From: Planctomycetes bacterium GWF2_50_10
Lineage (GTDB): Bacteria; Planctomycetota; Phycisphaerae; Sedimentisphaerales; GWF2-50-10
DNA length: 14,196 nucleotides
Direction: 5' to 3'
Assembly (NCBI GenBank): GCA_001824635.1
Contig: MHYB01000053.1
Coordinates: 4,438-18,633, forward strand
The notes beneath the pieces were generated by a model. It did not search any database, had not been told where the DNA came from, and saw only the letters and a list, made by a program, of their open reading frames with translations. The position numbers were made by a program, and so were the translations under genes. Of the stretch, positions 6,945 to 12,482 are shown in pieces (position 1 is the stretch's first letter; every line of letters starts with the position of its first letter).

Positions 6945-6970
6945 CCCCGGTACACCCCCGGTACACCCCC
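6945..6970 (+). repeat. 11-bp tandem repeat upstream of uvrB
   Basis: CCCCGGTACAC is repeated exactly at 6945-6955 and 6956-6966, followed by CCCC. The unit length is about one helical turn. It lies between the DUF1540 stop and the uvrB promoter, about 35 bases upstream of the LexA-like box, and may be a simple slippage product or part of a binding region. Confidence 0.75.
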
Positions 6971-6982
6971 AAAACTAAGTTT

Positions 6983-7270
6983 TTAACTCGGCTCAAACGT
7001 CAAACAATCCGCCGCGTGCTCGGTCCTGCCCACAATTATCCCATCCGCCTGGCACTCTAACTTCATATTATAACGGCAGATAGAGACCTTGCATGCCCCA
7101 ACCGCCCCAATCGACCCGCTGTTACCCCCCTTGCTGCTGCAAGCCGTCGTAAACGTATCACAGCAAGGATCCACCGAATCCCCAACCGTTATCGCCAGCG
7201 CATGGCACAGCTTATTCTGGTTATAACAGCACTCCTGCACATCACATTCATTGACCTTAGGCATATCCAT
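6983..7270 (-). CDS. DUF1540 protein with two cysteine-rich repeats
   Basis: The 95-residue protein consists of two copies of the short DUF1540 pattern C-x4-C-x-YN-x4-C-x-A-x-x-I-x-V...C. Copy one uses Cys9, Cys14/15, Cys22 and Cys36/37, with Cys44 following. Copy two uses Cys60, Cys65, Cys73 and Cys89. The spacing suggests a small metal-binding or disulphide-held fold. The family has no established function that I know of, and no signal peptide is present, so a cytoplasmic, probably zinc- or iron-binding role is an inference. AAAGGAG (complement of 7278-7284) lies 7 bases before the ATG. The two copies are separated by a Gly/Ser linker (KGGNSGSIG). It is divergent from rplM and shares with it a palindromic sequence in the intergenic region. 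Confidence 0.85.
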   Translation of the reverse strand: MDMPKVNECDVQECCYNQNKLCHALAITVGDSVDPCCDTFTTACSSKGGNSGSIGAVGACKVSICRYNMKLECQADGIIVGRTEHAADCLTFEPS

Positions 7271-7345
7271 AAATTTCTCCTTTCACCGCCACTCTAGCCA
7301 AAACCCGCCCCCCGCCGCAAGCACCCCCAAAAAATATGGAAAAGA

Positions 7346-7377
7346 TGTATAACCCACCAGGCCTGGTAGTCTGTCAG
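7346..7377 (-). promoter_or_regulatory. Promoter-like sequence for the DUF1540 gene with a central palindrome
   Basis: On the minus strand, CTGACA (7372-7377) and TATACA (7346-7351) are 20 bases apart, which is long for a normal promoter but usual for MerR-type control. The perfect 12-bp palindrome ACCAGGCCTGGT (7356-7367) is centred exactly in the spacer (centre 7361.5). The same ACCAG-NN-CTGGTG motif fills the rplM promoter spacer 224 bp away. The hexamers are weak, so the palindrome is surer than the promoter. Confidence 0.35.
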
Positions 7378-7388
7378 TTCGTTTGTGG

Positions 7389-7412
7389 CATGGCCATCTT
7401 GGCCGTGTTTTT
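7389..7412 (+). terminator. Orphan terminator-like hairpin
   Basis: CATGGCC (7389-7395) and GGCCGTG (7401-7407) form a 7-bp stem with one G-T pair and an ATCTT loop, followed by TTTTT. The geometry is that of an intrinsic terminator reading to the right. No plus-strand gene ends nearby: the DUF1540 gene points away, and rplM starts 226 bases downstream. It may stop antisense or distal leader transcription, or be chance. Confidence 0.35.
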
Positions 7413-7416
7413 ACTC

Positions 7417-7437
7417 TTGCCTGTTGCCTCTTGCCTT
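7417..7437 (+). repeat. 7-bp tandem repeat, TTGCCTN x3
   Basis: TTGCCTG, TTGCCTC and TTGCCTT follow each other at 7417-7437, just after the orphan hairpin. The pyrimidine-rich style is like the repeat DNA in the uvrB tail. The rest of the 7271-7637 gap holds a small GCGGG-AAAA-CCCGC hairpin (7537-7550), the two promoters listed here, and no credible gene. Confidence 0.55.
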
Positions 7438-7571
7438 TTTTATGCACTTTTTGCATCGCCCCAAAGGATTTTTTTAAATTATTCCGCTTTTGACGTGCTT
7501 TCCTGTGAGAATTTGGGTAAAAGGGTTGAAAATTCCGCGGGAAAACCCGCTGGTTTGCGTATAAAAATGGT

Positions 7572-7599
7572 TTGACAGCACCAGTGCTGGTGCTATAAT
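7572..7599 (+). promoter_or_regulatory. Strong rplM-rpsI promoter whose spacer is a palindrome
   Basis: TTGACA (7572-7577) and TATAAT (7594-7599) are both perfect consensus hexamers, 16 bases apart. The whole spacer is an inverted repeat, GCACCAG-TG-CTGGTGC, extended by the outer A and T to AGCACCAGTGCTGGTGCT (7577-7594). Transcription would start near 7606 and give a leader of about 32 bases. GGAG (7623-7626) is the likely ribosome site, at 11 bases from the rplM ATG. The palindrome is placed where a bound protein would block RNA polymerase. Confidence 0.85.
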
Positions 7600-7637
7600 G
7601 TTGTGCTTTACACAACGCAGATGGAGTTTGTCTATAT

Positions 7638-8069
7638 ATGAAAACTACTTTGGCCAAAAAGTCAGAGCTGAATCAGAAGTGGCTTCTCATCGACGCCGAT
7701 AACGCGGTGCTGGGAAGATTAGCGTCGTTTGTCGCGCCGATTCTGATGGGAAAAACCAAACCGACATACACACCCCATGTCGATACGGGCGATTTTGTCG
7801 TGGTTGTCAACGCCGATAAGATCAGGATGACCGGCAAGAAGGAACAAACTAAAGAGTACGATTACTACACTCTTTATCCAGGCGGCCACAAATACGTCAG
7901 CTTCGCCGAGATGATGGCAAAGAAGCCAGAGAAAGTCATCGAGCTGGCAGTTAAAAGAATGCTCCCCAAAAGCGGCCTTGGCAAGCGTATGCTTAAGAAG
8001 CTCAAGGTATATCGCGGCCCCGAGCATGATAACGCGGCACAGAAACCCGAAAAAATAACCTTAAAATAA
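7638..8069 (+). CDS. rplM: 50S ribosomal protein L13
   Basis: The 143-residue protein matches L13 over its length. Landmarks are WLLIDADNAVLGRLAS (15-30, the usual W-x-x-D-A-x-x-x-x-LGRLAS opening), GKTKPTYTPHVDTGDFVVVVNADKIRMTGKK in the middle, YYTLYPGG, and the KRMLPKSGLGKRMLKKLKVYRGPEH block near the end. L13 binds 23S rRNA early in assembly of the large subunit. It is the first gene of the classic rplM-rpsI pair, with 24 bp to rpsI. The ATG overlaps the stop of a six-codon upstream frame (7621-7641). No distinct L13 autoregulatory leader structure was recognised in the short predicted leader. Confidence 0.98.
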   Translation: MKTTLAKKSELNQKWLLIDADNAVLGRLASFVAPILMGKTKPTYTPHVDTGDFVVVVNADKIRMTGKKEQTKEYDYYTLYPGGHKYVSFAEMMAKKPEKVIELAVKRMLPKSGLGKRMLKKLKVYRGPEHDNAAQKPEKITLK

Positions 8070-8093
8070 CACTAAGTATATAAGAGAAGCATA

Positions 8094-8573
8094 ATGGCAG
8101 ACTTGTTGATAGATCCCAGCTTACTTGGAATTAAGACCACTCCTACACCAGCCCCTCAGGCAGTTGCCAAAAAAGGCCCCGATAAGGCCGGTTACTACTG
8201 GGGCACTGGCAGACGTAAAAGCGCTGTCGCTCGCGTCAGGATCAAACCGGGGCAGGGCAAAATGGTCATCAACGGCAAGGAGATGAAAGAATTCTTCAAG
8301 GCCGAAAACGACCGCAGGGCGGTTATGGCACCAATCACATCGGTAAAGAGCGAAACCAAGTTTGATGTCTTTGCCAATGTCGAAGGCGGCGGCCCCACCG
8401 GTCAGGCCGGCGCGGTTCTCCTCGGCATTGCAAGAGCACTCAAGGATTACGACGACAACTTCCTCCCAGCTCTCCGTGACGGCGGCTTCCTTACCCGTGA
8501 CGGCAGAATGAAGGAAAGAAAGAAACCAGGCCAGAAAGGCGCTCGCAAGAAGTTCCAGTTCTCAAAGCGTTAA
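8094..8573 (+). CDS. rpsI: 30S ribosomal protein S9
   Basis: From about residue 34 the protein is plain S9: YYWGTGRRKSAVARVRIKPGQGKMVINGK, then GGGPTGQAGAVLLGIARAL, LRDGGFLTRDGRMKERKKPGQKGARKKFQFSKR. The C-terminal SKR is the tail that reaches the P-site tRNA in the ribosome. At 159 residues it is about 30 longer than the usual 130; the extra part is an N-terminal extension rich in Pro, Ala and Lys (MADLLIDPSLLGIKTTPTPAPQAVAKKG). The ribosome site is weak (AAGAGAAG before the ATG), and translation may be coupled to rplM, 24 bp upstream. A strong terminator follows the stop codon. Confidence 0.98.
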   Translation: MADLLIDPSLLGIKTTPTPAPQAVAKKGPDKAGYYWGTGRRKSAVARVRIKPGQGKMVINGKEMKEFFKAENDRRAVMAPITSVKSETKFDVFANVEGGGPTGQAGAVLLGIARALKDYDDNFLPALRDGGFLTRDGRMKERKKPGQKGARKKFQFSKR

Positions 8574-8592
8574 TCGACCCGTTCCGAATATC

Positions 8593-8620
8593 AAAAGGCC
8601 ACCACGCGGTGGCCTTTTTT
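8593..8620 (+). terminator. Intrinsic terminator between rpsI and the DUF4139 gene
   Basis: AAAAGGCCACC (8593-8603) pairs perfectly with GGTGGCCTTTT (8608-8618) around the loop ACGC, followed by further T residues. Read on the other strand it also gives a GC stem followed by TTTT, so it can serve both rpsI (+) and the convergent DUF4139 gene ending at 8639 (-). Confidence 0.93.
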
Positions 8621-8638
8621 ATTGCGCCCGCTTAAGGG

Positions 8639-10282
8639 TTATTGGCGAACGTAAACTTCGTACACATATTCAAGCTCCTGCTTTTGCCCAGCCTCCAGTT
8701 TTAAATTCCAGACAAGCAGCCCGCGATTGTTGACATCACCAAGATAGGCAGGGAGCTTATCCGCTTTGGCTTCCGGCTGGGTAGATTTAAGATCACCGGA
8801 GAATTTCTTTGTTATCTCCATATTGATCGCCTTGGATTGGTAATTTGTCACCGAGAGCATGCCTTTTACTTTCACCAGGTCAAAACTGTTACCATAGAAC
8901 TGTGCCGCATTACGCTGCCGCTCAAGCTGGATTTCACGCTGCTGCGCCTTTATGCTTGAGGCTATGGTTATTTTTAGCTTCGTATCACCCGATACCGGCG
9001 TGTAGTTCAAAGTATCCTGCCCGATGATCATGCCGCTGCTCATTATCTGCGCCGGCGCTGTTGTCCACGGCAGTTTCATGTTATTGGTGAGCTTAAGACA
9101 GTGCCAAACCTCTTCGGCATCCTCCGGCCTGTTTTGGTTGTCATTATAATTGTTGTACTGCTGGCGGTTCCCCGTCTTATCCGGTATTTCCCATGTGTAA
9201 AGATGCTTGTACGCTACATCCTCAGTAAACAGCGGGAAATACCCCACCTGGCCCTTTTTGAGTGAAACGCTCTTGAGCGGATAAAAGAAAAGATCCTCCG
9301 CCGTAACCCCCTGCTCGGCCTGGCCGTAGGAAGGCTCATACGGTTGTTCTGCTGCCATCTTCATGTTATATACCGCCTGCCTGGTTACATTTGACATAAC
9401 CCCGCCATAACCGCTATTGGAAATATTCCCGCTTGATCCCCTGCCCAGCGCAGCTAGAAATTGTGCCAAATCCTCTTTCTTTGCAATGGGACTGAAAATC
9501 TGGGCAAACTGCAGATTCGGATAGCCCGTAATCAGTTGAACCCCAACGCCTTCCATATCAGCTATTTCGTTCATGACCTCCGCCTTCGCCGAAAGCGGCG
9601 CGTTGCCGTCCGTATCTTTTATCGCGATCACATAACTGGGCGCCCACGTCATTCCCTTGCACAAATAACTTACGTCAATATCCCCGCCGCCTTTGCCCAC
9701 CCTGCCCGTAAGCCGAGCGGATTTCACATCAGGCCCAGCCTTAGGCTCATCCGAAAATCTCACACGCCTTATCGCATCAGCCGCTAAAGCAATGAACTGC
9801 CCGCCTGATTCAATAGTAACAACCATGCCTGAAACAGGCCCCACAGGCCCCCTGTATTGATTATAGCCATCCTGGTAATTCACCGGCGTTCCCATCGCAT
9901 ATGGCTGGGGCCTGGCCGCCTCGACCTGCATGGATCTGATAGAGCCTTCCAATTCCTCATTGTCATTGGTTTTAATATTCACACGTTTACCGATATTTGC
10001 CCGCAGCAGTTCCGCCATATTCGCCGCCGCTGTCGTGCCCGGCACATTGGTTTCCTCCGCCACAAGGCTCTCAAGCCGCATCTCGGGCGAATAAGAAACC
10101 CACAAACTCCCATGCGAAGGCGCCGCCGCCGGCACAAAACTGAACTGCCCGCTATCACCCCCCACTGTCACTTGCTCATTGACAAACGCCAGCCCGTTCT
10201 TAAAAAGCGAAACCTGCGTAACCTTTGCCTCACAAATACCACCCACCGCAAACATTGCCAGCATCGAAATCAACCTTGACAT
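8639..10282 (-). CDS. Secreted DUF4139-family protein
   Basis: The 547-residue protein opens with a signal peptide (about 1-19, MSRLISMLAMFAVGGICEA) and then the VTQVSLFKNGLAFV strand typical of this family. The DUF4139 signature DVSYLCKGMTWAPSYVIAI lies around residues 200-218. The C-terminal half is beta-rich (WHCLKLTNNMKLPWTTAPAQIM, TLNYTPVSGDTKLKITIA, KGMLSVTNYQSKAINMEITKKFSGD, GLLVWNLKLEAGQKQELEYVYEVYV), as in other members, and resembles stacked immunoglobulin-like or mucoidy-inhibitor-type domains. A low-complexity Tyr/Asn/Gly/Gln segment (about 126-150) interrupts the N-terminal part. GGAGG (complement of 10288-10292) supports the start. Its biochemical role is not established; an envelope or extracellular location is inferred from the signal peptide. 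It has its own promoter with AACGTT operator-like sites. Confidence 0.85.
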   Translation of the reverse strand: MSRLISMLAMFAVGGICEAKVTQVSLFKNGLAFVNEQVTVGGDSGQFSFVPAAAPSHGSLWVSYSPEMRLESLVAEETNVPGTTAAANMAELLRANIGKRVNIKTNDNEELEGSIRSMQVEAARPQPYAMGTPVNYQDGYNQYRGPVGPVSGMVVTIESGGQFIALAADAIRRVRFSDEPKAGPDVKSARLTGRVGKGGGDIDVSYLCKGMTWAPSYVIAIKDTDGNAPLSAKAEVMNEIADMEGVGVQLITGYPNLQFAQIFSPIAKKEDLAQFLAALGRGSSGNISNSGYGGVMSNVTRQAVYNMKMAAEQPYEPSYGQAEQGVTAEDLFFYPLKSVSLKKGQVGYFPLFTEDVAYKHLYTWEIPDKTGNRQQYNNYNDNQNRPEDAEEVWHCLKLTNNMKLPWTTAPAQIMSSGMIIGQDTLNYTPVSGDTKLKITIASSIKAQQREIQLERQRNAAQFYGNSFDLVKVKGMLSVTNYQSKAINMEITKKFSGDLKSTQPEAKADKLPAYLGDVNNRGLLVWNLKLEAGQKQELEYVYEVYVRQ

Positions 10283-10295
10283 AATGATCCTCCAT

Positions 10296-10416
10296 AACGT
10301 TTGTTTTATATTTAAGAGGGCCTAAAACGAAAAACGTTTCACAAATTTAAAAATCTTCGCACTAAAACTATAAAACCGACATAGAATTAAGGCAAGACCA
10401 AACGCAAAAACGTTTG
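10296..10416. promoter_or_regulatory. Three AACGTT operator-like sites (LacI-type)
   Basis: The sites are AACGTTTG (10296-10303), AAACGTTTC (10332-10340) and AAACGTTTG (10408-10416). Their CG centres are 37 and 76 bases apart. LacI-family operators typically have such a central CG in an A/T-rich palindrome. Two sites fall in the predicted 5' leader of the DUF4139 gene and one lies just upstream of its -35. No LacI-type gene is in the window, so the regulator is unknown. Confidence 0.4.
10367..10395 (-). promoter_or_regulatory. Promoter of the DUF4139 gene
   Basis: On the minus strand, TTGCCT (10390-10395) is followed after 17 bases by TATAGT (10367-10372). Transcription would start near 10360 and give a leader of about 78 bases carrying two AACGTTT sites. 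TATAGT matches the -10 consensus at five positions and TTGCCT matches the -35 at four. Confidence 0.5.
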
Positions 10417-10433
10417 TAATGTCTTGAAAATGC

Positions 10434-10592
10434 GTGTAAATTACTGCCTTGTAGAAAAGCTTTTTCTTCGAGCCCCTGTAAGGGGCGATATCTCTGTAGC
10501 CAGGGGTGGAAACCCCTGGGAATATGATAAAAAACGACGAGAACCCCCGTAGGGGGTGAAACTTAGAATCTTTTCTACAAAGTATAAATTAC
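10434..10592 (+). mobile_element. MITE-like structured insertion before argC
   Basis: GTGTAAATTAC (10434-10444) and GTATAAATTAC (10582-10592) are direct repeats differing at one base and look like a target duplication. They enclose 137 bp (10445-10581). Inside are terminal inverted repeats TTGTAGAAAAG (10449-10459) and CTTTTCTACAA (10570-10580), then three hairpins: GCCCCT-GTA-AGGGGC (10472-10486), CCAGGGGT-GGAA-ACCCCTGG (10500-10519, a GNRA-type loop) and ACCCCC-GTA-GGGGGT (10543-10557). Hairpins 1 and 3 share the frame CGAG...CCCC...GTA...GGGG-Y-GA and look like two copies of one module. There is no ORF of note. The remainder of the 10283-10624 gap holds the DUF4139 promoter, the AACGTT sites and the argC ribosome site. 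Confidence 0.6.
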
Positions 10593-10624
10593 CACGATAC
10601 ATAAATTTGTATAAAGGCACTTTA

Positions 10625-11632
10625 ATGATACGAGTAGCTATAGTTGGAGCAAGCGGATACACCGGCGCGGAAGCCATAGATATCCTTCTCAAGCACCCCC
10701 AGGCAAAACTGACCTACGCCACCGGCCAGACCGAAACCGGCCACATAGCCGACATCTTCGGCCAGTTCCGCGGCCGCTGCGACATAGTCCTCGAACACCT
10801 CGACATCGAAAAACTCAAGAAACTCGCCGATGTCGCCCTGTGCTGTTTGCCGCACAAAGTTTCGATGGATGTAATTCCCTCCATTCTCTCCACAGGCGTA
10901 AAAGTCGTCGATCTCTCCGCCGATTACCGCATCAAAGACCCCGCCGTCTACGAAGCCGCATATAAGCACAAGCACATGGACCTTGCAAATCTCTCAACCG
11001 CCGTCTACGGCCTGTGCGAACTCTACCGCGACGAGATCAAAACCGCAAAACTCATCGCCAACCCCGGCTGCTTCCCAACCGGCGCAGCCCTGGCCATGGC
11101 CCCACTGCTTAAAAATAAACTCATCGATCCAACCGACATCATCGTAAATTCCGTCAGTGGCGTAACCGGCGCAGGCAAGGCCCCCAACGCCAATTTCCAT
11201 TTCCCAAACATGAATGATAACCTATTCGCTTATGGCATAGGCACGCACCGCCACAACCCGGAGATCGAACAGACCGCCTCCGATTTGGCGGGCACAAAGG
11301 CCACTGTCCTTTTCCAGCCTCACGTCGGCTGCTTCGATCGCGGCATACTCTCAAGCGTCTACATGAAACCGACCGCCTCCATAACCTCGGAAGAAGTACT
11401 CAAGCTATTCCAGGATTTTTACAAGAATGAGCGTTTCGTGCAGGTTATTAAAACCGCCCCCATGCTCAAGCACGTCGCCCATACTAATTATTGCCAGGTA
11501 TTCCCCGCCGTCGTAAAAGGCAAGGTCGTCGTATTTTCCGCGATAGATAACATGGTCAAAGGCGCCTCCGGCCAGGCCATACAGAATATGAATATCATGT
11601 TCGGAATTGATGAATCCACAGGACTGATCTAA
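10625..11632 (+). CDS. argC: N-acetyl-gamma-glutamyl-phosphate reductase
   Basis: ArgC reduces N-acetylglutamyl phosphate to N-acetylglutamate 5-semialdehyde with NADPH, the third step of arginine synthesis. The start is ATG 10625, giving MIRVAIVGASGYTGAE with the nucleotide-binding GxSGYxG loop at residues 8-14. AAAGG (10613-10617) is 7 bases upstream. An in-frame ATG at 10556 would add 23 residues encoded by the end of the inserted repeat and is rejected. The catalytic cysteine is Cys149 in NPGCFPTGAAL, and the later HRHNPEIEQ and FQPHVGCFDRGI motifs (the latter near 231-242) are in place. At 335 residues it is of normal length. It is the first gene of a three-gene cluster, with the next ATG 3 bases past its stop. 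The structured insertion upstream may have altered its promoter. Confidence 0.97.
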   Translation: MIRVAIVGASGYTGAEAIDILLKHPQAKLTYATGQTETGHIADIFGQFRGRCDIVLEHLDIEKLKKLADVALCCLPHKVSMDVIPSILSTGVKVVDLSADYRIKDPAVYEAAYKHKHMDLANLSTAVYGLCELYRDEIKTAKLIANPGCFPTGAALAMAPLLKNKLIDPTDIIVNSVSGVTGAGKAPNANFHFPNMNDNLFAYGIGTHRHNPEIEQTASDLAGTKATVLFQPHVGCFDRGILSSVYMKPTASITSEEVLKLFQDFYKNERFVQVIKTAPMLKHVAHTNYCQVFPAVVKGKVVVFSAIDNMVKGASGQAIQNMNIMFGIDESTGLI

Positions 11633-11635
11633 GAG

Positions 11636-12469
11636 ATGCTGAAAATCGCCACATGCCAGTTTGAGGTAGCAGCCTCGGTTGAATCCAACAGCAGTTGGAT
11701 CCAAAAGCTCATGCTCAAAGCTTCCAAAAGCCACGCCGATGTTGCCCACTTCTCCGAATGCTCACTCTGCGGCTACGCCGGCGCCAACCACGACAGCCTC
11801 ATCGGCTTCAACTGGGAAGAACTTCGCGAGCACACCCGCCGCATCATGGCTCTTGCCAAAGAACTCGGCATTTACGTCGTCCTCGGCTCGATGCACGAAC
11901 TCACCTGGCCCAACAAACCGCACAATTGCCTCTATCTCATAAACCCAGCCGGCCAAATCCAGGAGCGATATGACAAACGTTTCTGCACCGCCGGCGACCT
12001 GGAATTTTACACCCCCGGCTCGCGATTCGTAACATTTGACATCAACTCCGTTAAGTGCTCGATGCTCATCTGCTTTGACCTGCGTTTTCCCGAAATGTAT
12101 CGTCAGATGAAAAAACTGGGAACCGAGTGCATCTTCCAGTCCTTCTATAACGCCAGCACCGGCCTAAATGTCCACACGCATATAATGCGTCAAACAATGC
12201 AATGCCACGCTGCCACAAATCACTTCTGGATTTCAGTGGCAAACACCAGCGGCCCAAAAAGTCCCTACCCGTCCTGCTTCATCCAGCCCGACGGCATAAT
12301 CGTCAAACAGCTTAAATTCAATAAGCCCGGCCTGATGGTCAACACCGTCGATACGAACCTCAAATTTTACGACCCGTCATCCCCCTTCAGGGACTCAGCC
12401 ATTGACGGAGCTTTATCCAACGGCTCGCCCCTTGACGACCCGCGATCACAAAACACAAGCACGCTTTAA
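11636..12469 (+). CDS. Carbon-nitrogen hydrolase (nitrilase superfamily)
   Basis: This 277-residue enzyme belongs to the nitrilase/omega-amidase superfamily, which cleaves non-peptide C-N bonds. The catalytic Glu-Lys-Cys triad is visible: Glu41 in AHFSECSLCGY, Lys114 in RYDKRF and Cys146 in MLICFDLRFPE. GSMHEL...HNCLYLINPAGQI (84-108) is the usual strand pair before the lysine. The substrate cannot be read from sequence; N-carbamoylputrescine- or omega-amidase-like activities are the common ones. The start follows the argC stop by 3 bases with no strong ribosome site, suggesting translational coupling, and argJ begins 13 bases after its stop. This position inside an arginine cluster suggests an amide or N-acyl substrate from arginine/ornithine metabolism, which is inference only. 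The last 25 residues or so look disordered. Confidence 0.9.
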   Translation: MLKIATCQFEVAASVESNSSWIQKLMLKASKSHADVAHFSECSLCGYAGANHDSLIGFNWEELREHTRRIMALAKELGIYVVLGSMHELTWPNKPHNCLYLINPAGQIQERYDKRFCTAGDLEFYTPGSRFVTFDINSVKCSMLICFDLRFPEMYRQMKKLGTECIFQSFYNASTGLNVHTHIMRQTMQCHAATNHFWISVANTSGPKSPYPSCFIQPDGIIVKQLKFNKPGLMVNTVDTNLKFYDPSSPFRDSAIDGALSNGSPLDDPRSQNTSTL

Positions 12470-12482
12470 ACAAGGAAGTAAA

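Noticed and set aside
7336..7575. A 79-codon plus-strand frame in the gap before rplM
   Set aside because: It spans the hairpin and tandem repeats, has no ribosome site and no family resemblance, and overlaps the putative DUF1540 promoter.
7283..7657. A 124-codon minus-strand frame across the rplM leader
   Set aside because: It would start inside rplM and run across the consensus rplM promoter and the orphan hairpin; its composition is not protein-like.
10449..10580. The three-hairpin element as an arginine riboswitch or attenuator of argC
   Set aside because: Flanking direct repeats and terminal inverted repeats point to an insertion. No known riboswitch pattern or terminator/antiterminator pair is visible, and no promoter upstream of it was found on the plus strand.
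10556..10624. Upstream ATG extending ArgC by 23 residues
   Set aside because: The added residues are encoded by the insertion's right end, and the ATG at 10625 has a proper AAAGG site and the conserved MIRVAIVGASGYTG start.
10441..10692. An 83-codon minus-strand frame through the structured insertion
   Set aside because: It is formed by the hairpin repeats and the antisense of the argC start; repeats of this kind often give spurious frames.
12402..12482. An earlier in-frame start for argJ
   Set aside because: It lies inside the hydrolase gene and adds 27 residues without family similarity; ATG 12483 has AAGGAAG and the conserved N-terminus.
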